Assembly: GCA_002205965.3 (NCBI GenBank)
Contig: NADL03000740.1
Coordinates: forward strand, 62,001 to 126,000
Length of the DNA stretch: 64,000 nucleotides
Origin: Kappaphycus alvarezii
Lineage: Eukaryota > Rhodophyta > Florideophyceae > Gigartinales > Solieriaceae
Direction: 5' to 3'
The notes under the pieces were generated by a model. The model saw nothing but the letters and a program-made list of their open reading frames with translations, was not told the DNA's origin and ran no database searches. Both the position numbers and the translations under genes were made by a program. Numbering within the stretch: the stretch's first letter is position 1; every line of letters starts with the position of its first letter. Shown piece after piece: positions 46,211 through 57,928 of this stretch.

Positions 46211-47214
46211 AGAGAAGATGATGCTTTTGATGGAAGTGAGTAAGCTCCGACAATCTTCTGCTCGCCAGTTTCGGAACAAGTCACGAAGACGCTCCCCGAA
46301 AGGCCATCAAGCCTAGGATGAAATAAGTTAACGACAAGGTTCTTTTGATATGGAAGATTGAAATACTTCCTCTGGCGGCAGATTTTCAGGGCACAAAATA
46401 TGCGTACAGCGAGAGAATCCTCGGACGTGATTCTTCACAAGCAAGAGGCACAGGCGAGGTTTTGGACAGAATTTGCAGTCCTTGACAGACTGAGAAGTCA
46501 GAAGCAGATACGGGCAAGATACAATTGTTTGCGAGGGTTTCGTTGCGTCCTACATTTCCGGATGTCGTCCAACTTGAAATAGAGGATCTTTTCACTGAAC
46601 AACAGAGTGCCTAAATAAGTAACACCCAGAACCCTTTCCGCTTCCCTGCAATCAAACGCACCTCCAAGCCGGCATAATTGAAACTGAGTTTATCGACGTG
46701 TAGATCTACTTGATCGGGAGTGTAGCCCTCAAAAAAACAGATCCTGAGGTCATCTCATAACCCAGTATAGTTCTTTCTATCAAGTCTTTTAGTTTAGTGA
46801 CGACTTTTGTTGCAAAATCCTGTGTGTTCATCGCTTTGCTTACAGAGCAAGGGAGTACTCGGAAGTAGAACATCAGAAATCTGCAGAAGGAATTAGAAAA
46901 GTGTTACCCTCATGTTGATGAAAGCGATTATCATGCGCCATGCTAAGACGACTCCCATAAAAACCCAGTTCACGTACTATCCGTAGGTAACTGAGAGTAG
47001 TATTTTACAAAATCAACATCAAACTCCGCATCCGTAATAATGGCAAACCGCTACATCCGGATATAGTGGTTGTCCGTGCTGGTTAGTTAGGTGACGCACT
47101 TGAAACTACTATCTAGTAGCAAGCTGCGCATATTGGTTCCGTCCTTTCGCAAGATTCGGCAGTCGCTGTGCGATGCATACAACAAAAAGTAGCCATTTGA
47201 AAATGATCGCGGCG

Positions 47215-47629
47215 TCATTTCCTTCCTCTCCTACTATCCTCGGCTGCTCTGCGTATACTTTCCTGAATCTCTTCTCGCAGGGCACTCGCCATACCATGCG
47301 CCCTTCTTCTAAGGTCCTCCGAGTCCTAGGCCGTATTGCAGTTTAGGGAAAAGGAAGAATTGGTGTCAGCTGCACTTTCAGCAGATGATAAGAACACGCA
47401 AACGGGAGGTGAATGGAAGAAGAGCACTTACCTTCCGCAGTTGCTGAATACTTTCTGCCTCTGAGAAATTCTTTGCAGCTTCTGCTGCAGACTTTGACAG
47501 TTCTTTGGCCTGCTGGGAGGAGCGCACCGCAAAGCGTTGGAAAGAAGGATTGTTGGCAAGGCCTTTAACGATAATTTCGTTTGCAAGCCACTGCGCAATT
47601 CTCGAGAAGAAATTCATGCCGGGTGCCAT
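47215..47629 (-). CDS. small conserved-looking protein, 102 aa, 2 exons
   Basis: CDS is complement of 47432-47629 joined to 47215-47325. The donor is AAG|GTAAGT, the acceptor GGCCTAG; the intron is 106 bp with a CTGAC branch-like site. Joining gives 102 residues ending in AAATGA. The start ATG at 47629 is the first in frame after an upstream stop. Residues 5-40 hold 'FFSRIAQWLANEIIVKGLA' and 'FQRFAVRSS'; the rest is a long charged, Ala/Arg-rich helix ('LREEIQESIRRAAEDSRRG'). The FQRFAVR motif resembles small plant proteins of unknown function as I recall them. No signal peptide or clear membrane span. Function unknown. Confidence 0.7.
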
Positions 47630-47864
47630 TCTTCTGAAGTTTTCCGCCCAAAGAGTGCTGGAAACAACCAAGTCGCTTTTGATGAGCTGCAGGTATGGCG
47701 ATATCCCGATTGTTGAGGGAGAGGTCTAATCTTCGTCCTGTCCAGAGAGGTACGAGATGATCGGAATTAGACGTCGACGTTGTCCCAGCGGAGAAATATG
47801 AATAACAAGGTCTTAAATTACAGAAAAAAATTCTTTTCTCGAAAACGCCTCAGAACCTGTTGAA

Positions 47865-48490
47865 ATACAGTAACATTTTACTGTGGCACAGATAAAAATG
47901 AACTGCAAAACAGTACAATACTGTACCATACTGTTACACAGTACTGTACAGTACAAACGGTACAGTGCTACCTCATCGAATCCGAAACCATGCCCAGTGG
48001 GATGGTCGGCGCATATTACATACTCCTTGTACAGTACTGTGATACTTTTATGGCATTATATCTGTACAATACTGTACTACACAATTAAACCTAGAGGAAG
48101 AAGAATGACGCTTTATTGTTTGAAGACAAGTCCGCACTACACAGGACCTCGGGTTCTGCTAGACGGACGACTCCGGGCAACGGCTGAACCGATTGCCCAC
48201 TCAAGCGAAAAAGGGGCCGGAAGAAAACTCCACCAACTGAACCGGGGATTCAGAAGGCTTAAAAAACTCCCGCTGTAAGCACATAGGCTTACAGATAGAG
48301 ACGGCGACGACAACGGCGAGAACTCCGGACAAGAGAGATTGACGACAAGCCCGCAAGGCTGTGAAGACCACAACCCCATAGAACATTCGGGAACGCGAGG
48401 GAGTACCATTCTGTACAGTACAGTACAGTAATGTTACAGTACAGTACTGTACCTCACTTTCACAGTAGCACACACTTGAAGTGTACAGTA
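47865..48490. repeat. clusters of GTAC palindromes
   Basis: Dense tactgtac/gtacagta words at about 47868-47970, 48028-48082 and 48410-48490, between the 102-aa gene and the AP-1 mu gene. Confidence 0.65.
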
Positions 48491-49074
48491 AATCTTCAAA
48501 GCGTCTTTTAAACCCCGGATTTATTGGGCTGCTTGTCCCTCACTCCTACGCTAGTGCTCTTTAGTGCCCACCCTTCATTTTGTAATGAGATAATTCGCTC
48601 TCCGAAAGTCACTCGTATAAACCAATATCTGCTGCAAAGCGCCCTTGTAATAACAGGTCGTCACAAAGTTGACTAAAGTCGTTGCAGGTCCCGTTTTTGA
48701 ACAGCGTTGGTATTAAAGTCTATAAACGCGGATTTGATACTTGCATGCTCCAAAGTACTGCACTTGTTAGCGGATCTCAACCTCTCCCGACAATATCCAG
48801 TTCTTGATACAAGTATTCCAAGTGTCAAAAGCAGCTCAGAGTTTCCGGATTTTTAATTGCAAGGGCTCCCACGAGGTCCAGTGGCTAGTAGCTGTAACTT
48901 ACTGTGTGCCCGATTTGAACTCGCAGGGGAATTTGCCTACACTCTCACCCGACATACTATTCTGCAAGTTGCTTCCACGCCCTCTCTGAGATGATGCCTA
49001 CGGCAAACTCTCAGTACTATGGCGTTCATAATGCTGCAACAAGAATCAAACAACGAGCAAATCAGCAGACGTTT
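48491..49074. other. no recognisable feature
   Basis: Gap downstream of the AP-1 mu stop codon; short frames only. It would hold the 3' end of that transcript. Confidence 0.4.
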
Positions 49075-50689
49075 TTATGCCATCCTAATTTGATAATCTC
49101 CTGCCACTAACTTGTAACGCACCCACGGGGAGGCCGCGTATCCAGATTTGTCTACCACTTTCAAGAATCTTACTTGAAGTCCAGAGATAGTAAAGTACGG
49201 CACTTCAAACTCTAACGTGATCGGCCGCCTTGTTGCATTTTCGCGCTCATCGCTCTTTCCAATACTTGGAAGGGAGAAATTTCCCCGCATTACCGCGTCG
49301 CGACCTGCCTTGAACTGCTTCAGTGTCCAAACTATAGCATCCTTGTCTGGGGCATACTTGGCCTTTCCAGATGAGCACTTGAAATTTGGTGACACCACAT
49401 CTGGCAAAACAGGGACAAAAATCTTCACGTTGTGTGCCACTGCTCGCGGCTTCAATTGCGTACGGGCCTTGACGACGTAATCCACCCTTGTCGACCGTTG
49501 CTCAATCACAGCATCTACCCAGATAGGCGGTTTTATCTGCGTATTTAGACGATAGCTCATTAATTCAAACTCGCCATCTGGCGGTATAAATGAGATAGTT
49601 CGGTCGTTTTCAAATTTCGCCAGGCGCACACATTGATGAAACTTGATGTCCTCGAGGTCGACTGACTTGCCCCTGCGATCTGAACCGCCACTAGCAGCAT
49701 TCGCTTCAAACTGAAGTCTGTCATTTAAACCTAGTTTCAAATTGGGCATCCCGCTGAGATAAGTTTTCATCATGAGCGTTCCAAAGATCTCTGATCGAAG
49801 CAAATTACCGGATCCTGATACGAGGATGTTCACCTTCTCAATTACATCCAAGAAAACTTCGTTCCTAGAATGCTTGATGCCCTCCGTTCGCCACGATACA
49901 GCATTCGTCGCAGCGACAGGCAGTCCTGTGGACTCGGAGACGCGGTAATCTTGTGTGATGTACTTTCGCAGAATCTTGGCTTCAGAGATTTGCGGAAATC
50001 CGAAATCCATCATTTCATCGAGGAGCTCGTAGATGACGACAAAATTATCGCGAATAGATTCTTCATGGACATCTTTAAAGTACTCGGTAAAAACCTGTAC
50101 AAGCTTGTACAGAAAAGCAAGAATCATAGCGGCGTTTGAATTGGTCCTAGTGACTGCGGCAAGGAAGATGTTAGTGTGTCGAATATGAATAAAAGTGATA
50201 CCCTTTGACTCGACGCGAAAAAATGGAGTCACTTGGGAGTCCTTCATCGCCGCATGCAGGCAACATGGCAAAACCCCTGACGTCAGATTCCCATGAAAAT
50301 GATCAACTCTTAAAGCGGGCAATGATTTGCATAGATGTGATACGTACGTCCTCTGCATCGATGACAGCGGCCTTGAAATCGGACACAACTTCCATGGGTA
50401 CATCGTTCCGGAAATTGCGACTTATTAAAGTCTGAACATGTACAAGACAACCGCATCGTCGCGTTAAGAATTGCAAACGCGTGGGTCAGTGACACAGGCG
50501 GCAGCGCGTGGTCCTGTCGAGCAGAGTCAACCAAGCGTGGTAGCACGTACCTTTCCCCTTGAATCGAGAATAAAAATCGCGGATGCCTACATACGCGAAG
50601 TTCAGCATTGATGACCCAATCTCAGAGTTAGTGCTATCTTACCGTAAATGCGTAAATATTGAAGGGGAATGACAGGAACTTACAACCAT
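49075..50689 (-). CDS. APM1: AP-1 complex subunit mu (clathrin adaptor medium chain), 4 exons
   Basis: CDS is complement of 50684-50689, 50551-50586, 50348-50431 and 49075-50241, 430 residues, the usual length. Donors are GTAAGT, GTACGT and GTACGT; the first two joins are supported by the known N-terminus ('ASAIFILDSRGK' then 'TLISRNFRNDVP'). The first coding exon is only ATG GTT. The last acceptor (AAG|GAC) is the least certain. The longin-like domain fills about 1-140 ('ESIRDNFVVIYELLDEMMDF'), the mu-homology domain about 165-430 ('FHQCVRLAKFENDRTISFIP', 'GEFELMSYRLNT', 'PWVRYKLVAGDYQIR'). 'ITQ' and 'AVSWR.EGIK' fit mu1 rather than mu2-mu4. Mu1 recognises YxxPhi sorting signals at the trans-Golgi network and endosomes within the AP-1 heterotetramer. 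Confidence 0.9.
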
Positions 50690-51059
50690 CGCGGATGGTC
50701 AGGCAACTCTGAACCAAAGGGAAGTGGTTCAAATGACGAGGGGCGACTCGGAGCGGGTTCAACCAAAAGTTTCAAAAAACTAGCTTCAAATAACCCTCTG
50801 ACAACGTCGAGTTGAAGCACAAGCCCTGCGTTGCAGGTCGAAACTGCCTTGGCAACAGGTATGGCCTTTTTTGATTCAAGCGGGAAACTAGAAGGTTGCA
50901 GTTCGATCTAGTTTCGTACAGATGGATAGGTACCGCCTCCCGGGGTACAGCCGGCGACGCGAACTATAGTCCAAAGAAACGAGGTTTGGTGTTGCGGTGG
51001 AGACTTGACAGATCTGTTTCACGGTGACAACAATAGAATGGGCGCTGTAAGTTGTCGAA

Positions 51060-51541
51060 ATGGGCATTAAGTTACCTTTGACAAACATTGAAATGGCAGC
51101 CGTGAACTGGGCAGCCAAGTTCGTGAAAGGAAAAAAAGGTGAGTGCTGGACAGGTATTGCTGCACAAAAAAGGTGCACTGCGTGTACACTTGTACACGTA
51201 AAACGCCATTTACCTACTCCTGTAAAGCACAGTTTAGATCTACTGCAACCTTTACAGTGCGCAACCTCACCCATTCCTTCGTACGTTTAAACGCCTCTTC
51301 CCTTGCGCAGCACATACTGCCGGTCAATGACGGCACCTTTTCGGAACCTTCGTCAATAAAACTTCACAACTCTCGCTGCGTTTGGTGCCTACGAGACGCG
51401 TGGGAGCGGATCTGGGCGTACAGCTCTACAGGTGATCAAACAACTAGGTACCTCTATCTACGTCGGACTTGCGCCTACCCCAAACACACTGCAACTTTGT
51501 TGAACTCCACCGCGCTCAATGCCCAGTTTTGCAACGTATAG
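51060..51541 (+). CDS. possible small spliced gene, unassigned
   Basis: An ATG frame 'MGIKLPLTNIEMAAVNWAAK' runs to 'KGKK' and meets a good donor (G|GTGAGT at about 51138). An acceptor (CTTTACAG at about 51257) would continue in frame to 'VRNLTHSF' and a Cys-containing part ('CVWCLRDAWERIWAY'), ending at 51541. Predicted length about 120 residues. No domain recognised. Divergently oriented to AP-1 mu (the two starts are about 370 bp apart), so they could share a promoter region. Low confidence. Confidence 0.3.
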
Positions 51542-51694
51542 CAAAAGTTCATCCATTTCCCCGCAATAAATAAACGATACGCCATTCCCTACAGCGCACG
51601 GCGTGGTTTTATCCTTCGTTCCGGCTTGCTATGTACCTGAACGCTTGTAACAACACCGAAGTTTCCTTATGGATCTCTTTCTCCAACAGCCGCC

Positions 51695-52646
51695 TCAATA
51701 GACTCTGCTGCCCTGTGCCCTGCACCTCAGCGCCACGCCCAGCAAACGCATCTCTCCCCTTCTTACCACCTCTGCCCCTTCCTCTTCTTCTCTTCTTAAT
51801 TTCCCCCCCCTTAACCCCCCCTTCCTCCCCCTCTTCTTCGCCCCCTCCTCCTCCTCTTCACTGCTTCCATATTCCTCCCGCAGCTTATCCACCGCACCCT
51901 TCACCCTGCTCCCTCGTACCAATGCTCCCTTCTTCTCCTTTTCCTCCTTTTCCTTCATCTTTCTCTCCACATTCGCCCGCGACGGCCAATTCCGTTTTCG
52001 CTCAGCAACCCACCGTTCAATTTCCTTCTCATCCTGTGGTAATTTCGCTCCAAGTTTATCCAAAACTGCCTTACTCAACGCAGCATCTCGCATACTCCCA
52101 TCGCCCTCCTGTCTGGATCCACCAGCCCCTCCACTCTTCTTGGCCCCTGTCACACCCCCCAACTCAGGGCCCTTCGCTGTTTCCGCGCTCCCCCCACCCC
52201 ATCAGAAACCCGATCCACAGCTAAACGATTATTCCTCAGCGCTGTCTGCGCTCTACGCCTCGGATCCACCCGCGGACGACCACGACGCACCGGCATCTGC
52301 GGTTGTTGCTGATATGGGATATGTTGTCCTTGTACCCCGTCGGCATCATATGCGACTGTACATGTGGCGCCCATTGATGTTGGCTGTAATGTGGAAAATC
52401 AGACGGAGGGCCACGTTCAGATGGCGGTTGATTGAAAAATGGCGGGGGTGGTGGAAGTGGCGGTTGGTGCGGTTGATGTGGGGAGGAAAACGAGCCAAAG
52501 GGAATGTGCAACGGTTGTTGAGAATATGGGTGCGGGTGGGGAAAACCCATCGGCGGCATCGGGGGCGGCGGAAGTGGGGGGGAGGGTGAAAGAGATGGGA
52601 CTGCGGGGTGTTCCACGGCCAGCTCATTTTGAGTGCGGAAGCATGC
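51695..52646 (-). CDS. NUFIP1: NUFIP1-domain protein, with two apparent 1-bp deletions
   Basis: Three minus-strand frames read as one protein if single bases are missing at two homopolymers (C runs on the plus strand at 52335-52338 and 52155-52160). The N-terminal part is Pro-rich ('PPPPMPPMGFPHPHPYSQQ'), the middle Gln/Arg-rich ('PVRRGRPRVDPRRRAQ'), and the last part has the NUFIP1 signature 'EIERWVAERKRNWPSRANVE' followed by a Lys/Glu helix and an acidic cluster. NUFIP1/Rsa1 proteins bind Snu13/15.5K and help assemble box C/D snoRNPs with the R2TP complex. The N-terminal zinc finger and true start are not resolved; exons may lie upstream to about 52.85 kb. The opposite-strand Pro/Ser frame is a shadow. 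Confidence 0.65.
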
Positions 52647-52929
52647 GGTGGGGAATTTTGACGCAGGCCTTTGTTGTGTTCAGGGTGCCCAAGAGTGGCA
52701 CTGCAAGTTTGTTCGGTAGCGACAATCGCGAGAGGAATAAGAGGCGATGGTGTTTGCGATGCGGGTTTACAGCCATGTGCGAAGGCGATCATGCCCCTCC
52801 GCCGTACCGACTCTCCAAATCGTCATGACATCTCTCATCTGCGAGATGAGAGTTGCCGTAATTCTACGCCACCGCCGACGTGTTTTGTAAGCAGATATCC
52901 TCTTCAATTACACTGTAATTATACCATCA

Positions 52930-53045
52930 CATCTACTGTACGCGCAGTATGTACAGTATATTGTACCTACTTGGGTTACCAATTCTGTAATTGCATTGTA
53001 CTGTACTGTTTTGCACTACAGTACTGTACAGTACGCTACAAGAAC
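52930..53045. repeat. cluster of GTAC palindromes
   Basis: Words such as 'tgtacagtatattgtacc' and 'actgtactgttttgcac' through 'agtactgtacagtacgc', directly upstream of the NUFIP1-like gene. Confidence 0.6.
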
Positions 53046-53149
53046 AGGTCGTCCAAGTAACTCGAGGTAGGGGATATAGACGCTGTCAACTGTGACCAAC
53101 TTTGTGGCATCAGTACAACGCGTGTCCGCTGCAGGATCCGACTATATTG

Positions 53150-53985
53150 CTGGCTAAGAGCCAACCGGGTGGTCCACGTCGGCCACGTACATGCGCGACA
53201 AAATAGATTGTGCAATCGACGACCAGATTGTGCTACTAATGTTATTAGCTCAGGAGCTACAAGTCTGGCGGCGATACTGGACCAGGTCGCAAAACTGAGA
53301 CGATTTCGTAAATGCGCCACGGCTGTACGATATCAACGCGCGGAGTGTAACGCAACATGCCTGGCATGGGCATCCACAACACGCCGCCAGCGCACAGAAA
53401 TAGACCCAAGAGTAGCAAAAGTATGCGGCGCAAAGTGTGAGGAGACATGGAGGTGCGGATCAGCGTCCGTGGGAAGCAGGGTCGCATCGCGCACCCTAAG
53501 CTGAACTGCCCACAATTTACTAAGCCGCGTGCCGGACCTAGCCACTGGGTGTAGAGAAAGAGCTGCGTAATGTCGTATCCAATAGACTCTTGTCAAGAGA
53601 GGCGCCATGGTAGGGGGAGAATCGACAACACCAGGATATCAGCCGGGCGGCCAGCGTTACCGCGGAGAAAGGCGATTCTCCAGTTGGCAGCCATACCTAG
53701 TTCATTGGGGACGATCGCGGAGAACATGTTCAGGATCATGTTGCGCCTGTGGGCAGCTCCGGCACCAAATTTGCAGATGAAAGCGTGATTACTGCTGGGT
53801 CCCATCGGGGCATGGCGGGGATGACATGCAAGCGCGGAGACCAAGTTGTTGTAGACAGGTGGACCTACGTGGTGGCGCAATGTTATAGACCACACACGAC
53901 CATGGACTTGGGATGTTGCGGGGTAGAACGTGAGAAAGGCGGAGGCGCTTGAGGAGGCGCTTGAGGAGGGGGGAGGGAGTTGCAA
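53150..53985 (-). pseudogene. RT-associated nuclease-like domain remnant with repeat C end
   Basis: Minus-strand blocks: 'AFICKFGAGAAHRRNMILNM' (C..., H-R-x-N helix), 'GNAGRPADILVL', then broken frames and, at 53.16-53.26 kb, the repeat C end ('VADVDHPVG'). It shares block order with 43.4-45.4 kb. Stops and shifts throughout. Confidence 0.45.
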
Positions 53986-54500
53986 CGAGCTCGGCGACAG
54001 ATATTGTAGATCCAGTTCTGCATGGTCAGGAGTTCAAAGAAGGTATCCCGGTTAAGTCACTTGGCGCGGTATACTGTACTGCACATACTGCTGCACAGCA
54101 GTGGGCAATTGGGAAATTTGCTTTACCAAGAACATATTCCCCTTCAAAAACGTTTGAAATTTTCCCTGTCCTTTCGTTTGCCTCCGATGAAGTAACCGCC
54201 GACAGTCAGGGAGCGTGTTCGCATCAATCTCCCCTTCCCCACACATTTCCTCTCTCCTCCCGCAAACACTAATCCGGCACCGCAGCTCAACCGTTGCTGG
54301 TTGAAAAACCTAAGCATGCAGTGCCTTTTGTTTGGAACAAACTAACCTCCACGCATTTCGGGAAAGCGTTGCCGACATCTGCATTGTACAGTTCTGCGCG
54401 GGTAGTCGCATGTAATATCACCGCGGCTGAAAACCGAGTGATTGTATTTCTGATGCCGGTGACTGTGAGAAATCCGCAGAGTGAAGGCCATACCAGTCCT

Positions 54501-55742
54501 TCAGTCCACTCCATCGTTCTCGGACTGAATCTCTCGCGCTTGCAATCTTCTCGCAGATATCGTTTGTCTTGCTGCTTGGTAGGTCCCATACCAAATCGCG
54601 CTACTCGCACCAACCCACACTAAGCGAGGCAGTGTTCCTTTCCACAGAGCCAATGGGCCTCCTCGCGAATGATTGTTTTCATGCAATGCAACCAGCCGTT
54701 ATACAGTGTCATTCCTTGTTGCATATTCCGAAACCTCTGCGTCATCATCCGTGTTTTGATAACATCCAACTATTCCGTAATATTTCAACATCACGTGTAA
54801 CAGTCAAACAATTGAAAAAACGTCAGATTCGTTCCCTGGACTAGTGAATATGTCTTGCAGTGGTCTCAGCAGCAAGACTTACCGGCTCCGTGATCACTGA
54901 AGTAATCATGCCAGTCAAGGCCCCGACCACAACATTATCTAATCGCCCCAACTTTTCCCTCCCCGTTGCTTCTTTCACCACGCGCTTGACATTCTCCAAC
55001 ACCGTAAACTGCACAGCATTGTACGGGACATCATAAAAGATGGAGCTTCTCCATCCCGTGTAAAACCTTCTCACCTTGCCGAACGGCATCTTTGTTCGCT
55101 CCTCCGCTGCAATAGACTTGACCGCCACCGCAATATTCGGGTATATGCCAGCCTGCAGCCGCTTTTTCACCACGTCTACTGGAACCTTGACTAAGGAACC
55201 ACACAGGCCTGCAAATGATCCTGCAACAACATGTCGCAACCCTAACAATTGATTCGCCCCCAAACGAACCCCCAATTGCATTTGTGCTAGCTCGTAACTC
55301 GGCATGTATACTAAGAGGAGGCTCTCTCAAACCCATACAAACAAGCCATGCAATACAAACCATGTCAGCATCAGATTGCAGGAGAACAACTAGTTTCCCA
55401 CTCCTTCCCTCACGTCAACACAACTCGAGTCTCAAAAGCCTACTGAATTCATCACGTACACATAGAATAAGGCACGACACCCGCCAAAGCCCCAAAGATA
55501 CCTCGATACAAACCACCAACTCCTTCTCGCACAATAAACTTGTATAAGTGATCAGCAGCGTTTAGATGTCCGGGCCTGCCGCGAAGATGCTGAAGGCGTG
55601 TCTTGACACAATCAATAGGATGAAGCAAGACTCGACTGGTGACACCAGCGACAGCAGAAGCAACTTGAGTGTCAGTGGAAGAGGATGGGTTGCGAGGAGT
55701 TGATGAGGAAGGGGGCGTGCGGGATGAGATTAAAACGGGCAT
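54501..55742 (-). CDS. mitochondrial carrier family protein (3 exons), possibly SAM carrier
   Basis: CDS is complement of 55460-55742, 54883-55310 and 54501-54769; donors GTACGT and GTAAGT; about 326 residues. Three carrier repeats are present, each with its signature: 'HPIDCVKTRLQ', 'VPVDVVKKRLQ' and, across the second splice, 'EPLDVIKTRMM'. Around 54655-54660 one base is missing (GAGGAGG-CCC); restoring it joins 'IIREEG' to 'PLALWKGTLPRLVWVGASSA'. Six transmembrane helices are expected in the inner mitochondrial (or plastid) membrane. Repeat 3's 'PRLVWVGASSAIWYG' resembles S-adenosylmethionine carriers, which is only a hint; other carriers are possible. The start is the first in-frame ATG (55742); the N-terminus is Ser/Pro-rich. 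Confidence 0.8.
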
Positions 55743-56019
55743 GATTTTGACGGTATGAAATGAACGTGGTGGAGGAGAGGGAGGTTGGGCCACTGATGAG
55801 AGGGGCGTCCGGGATGGGGATCGGTTGAGAGGTCGATTTTGGAAGGAAAATTAACGAGACGTTTGGAATGGGCGAATGCAAGCGATTACTACATGCCATT
55901 GAATCGGCGACGTGAGCATGGGACTCTGCACAAATCGGGAACTCTGACGGAGAAATGTAACGAATGCAACAGTATACCGTTTTAAGACAGGGGTGATGAA
56001 TTGCCCGAATGCATTACGC

Positions 56020-56080
56020 CGACTGTACCGTACCTGGGTACAGGAGGATATTAGTTTTGGGCCCCAATCTGGGGTACAGT
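56020..56080. repeat. GTAC palindromes upstream of the carrier gene
   Basis: 'gactgtaccgtacctgggtacagg' and 'gtacagtactgc'. A short member of the cluster family. Confidence 0.45.
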
Positions 56081-56384
56081 ACTGCATAATTTCGTTAAAA
56101 GCATACGAACTAGGTAGTAAGTCTTGCCAAAAGCTTCGATTTTGGCCAAAATCAAAGGAAGAAGGCAGAATGCATAAATGCGTTCAGCGTTGGCAGGGGC
56201 ATTGAATTTTGGACAATATTAAAGGTCCGAGAGTGTCTTTTACGTAGTTTCTCATATTCTTACGGAGTGCAGCCACTGCCCTGTACAAGAATCCTAATGA
56301 AGAATTACTTTCAGCACTGTGTCAAATTCGGTAGTGGCTCTTGCGCGGCGCGGCGAAAGCAAGGGGTCATTGGAGGGGTTTTTC

Positions 56385-56879
56385 ATGCGCCAAGAGAGAG
56401 ATGCACAGGAGCAGGACGTCACATTTAGTCATGCTGGACTGAAGCGTCTTTACCACGTAAGGCAAAGATGTTGTTGAGATCACACCACATCAGCTAGAAG
56501 ATTTCGTTGCCAACGGAGCGCCCAAGCCTGTCGTTCACCAGATCATAGACGAGCAGAGTGATCACTATGAGCGGGAGGTGGTGGACATACCGCGGCAACC
56601 GGAATCGTTGGCTACAGATATTTTCACGTTGAAGTGGCTTGAATTCTGTAATGATGAAAAGCGGAGAGATGAGAGCGTCTCAGGGTGAGCTCAGGCTTTA
56701 GAGGTGTCGTGTACGGTGCAGTGCGCAAGAAGTGATCATTTTGGGATGCAAACAGGTGCGGTGAGGCATTCTCAAGTGTCGTCATGAAAAGTCTCGTTAA
56801 GGGCATGGGAGTGATTCCTCTGAAGAAGCGTGCGCTTAGCGGGAGTTTTTGTAGCACTGCTGTACCTGTGCAGTTCTGA
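56385..56879 (+). CDS. unassigned spliced gene candidate
   Basis: A plus-strand frame from ATG 56385 ('FSHAGLKRLYH') changes frame at about 56457-56461, then reads 'DVVEITPHQLEDFVANGAPK', 'HYEREVVDIPRQPESLATDI' and 'LKWLEFCNDEKRRDESV' to a donor GG|GTGAGC at 56684. After a 71-bp intron (acceptor AAACAG) it continues 'CGEAFSSVVMKSLVKGMGVI' to a TGA at 56877-56879. The even, charged composition is that of real coding sequence. The frame change is one extra base or a missed intron. I do not recognise the family. Confidence 0.4.
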
Positions 56880-56884
56880 ACAGT

Positions 56885-57165
56885 TTCGCAAGTACTGTAC
56901 TGTACATACTGTACAGTACAGAATAATCGCGATTACATATGTTATTGTACTGTACTGTACTGTACAGTGCGGTAAGACGCTGGTTGGAAATGGTAAGGCC
57001 TGCGGTCTAAATCGATCCTCATGATTGCCAATAATAATAGGTGATTACTCGTGGTAATTGGAATAATCTCATTTCATTACTGTATGGAGAGGAACTGGGC
57101 AAAATTTGCCTAAATTTGTGGATACACATTTCAGGGTGCAGTACAGTACAGTACAGTACAGTATG
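56885..57165. repeat. clusters of GTAC palindromes
   Basis: Densest example in the window: 56890-56928, 56944-56970 ('gtactgtactgtactgtac') and 57137-57162 (repeated agtac units). Confidence 0.7.
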
Positions 57166-57928
57166 TTTAGAACGGGGAAGCAGTTTGATTTCAAGGCTAC
57201 GCCATTCTAAACACTGGATGCAGAGCCTAAATTCAACGGAGGCGGATTGAAATCAAGAGGGTCACCTCTTATTCACTTACTCTTCCACTACTGGACCAAG
57301 TGTCATGAGAAGGAGGCGAGATGGCGCCTTGTGGCATGTCAACCGTCAGCCAGGTAGCAGATATGTCGTAGAAACGCTTGCCGATGGTCGGCCACCAAAG
57401 TTGTGTCCAATATCGTTTTTTCACAGAATTTTCCAGTTTTTTATGAAATGATAAATCCACGCATCAACCGATCAGTGGCTTTCTTTCCTAGCATACATGG
57501 CACTGATTAGAGTGTTTATGTGCAAAACAATGCTGAGCAACGGTCTCCGCACACGCACTCAACAGTAGTTTGCCTTAGCGTTGGCAAAAAGACAAAGCAA
57601 GATAACGCCCTCCTCCAAAGCCAACTCCCCGCCTACATCTCCCAAGTCTCAACTGCGCATGATTGGCACGTAGGTCAACAGAGCACGCCTCACTGTTTGG
57701 TTTGTCTCATAGCTTTGTCTCAAACAGCACTTTGAATCAAGTCTTCCTTTCCCGCATCGAAGAGAAGAATACTGTCCTGTTAGGCCCATTCTACTTTATT
57801 GCCTTCTGCCGTTTTCACCACATCCGCCTCTTACCCTTTCCACATTCAACCTCACTGCCGCGTCAACATCCCCTGCAACTTTCTCCCCTACTGCATCCAT
57901 CCCTTCTCACTTCTACCTTACCTGTACC
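57166..57928. other. gap before the NhaD gene
   Basis: No gene recognised. Short frames on both strands; the last ~100 bp are C/T-rich, as often seen before start codons. Confidence 0.4.

Noticed and set aside
51631..52224. Pro/Ser-rich 197-codon plus frame
   Set aside because: Lies opposite the NUFIP1-domain region, whose recognisable motif shows which strand is coding.
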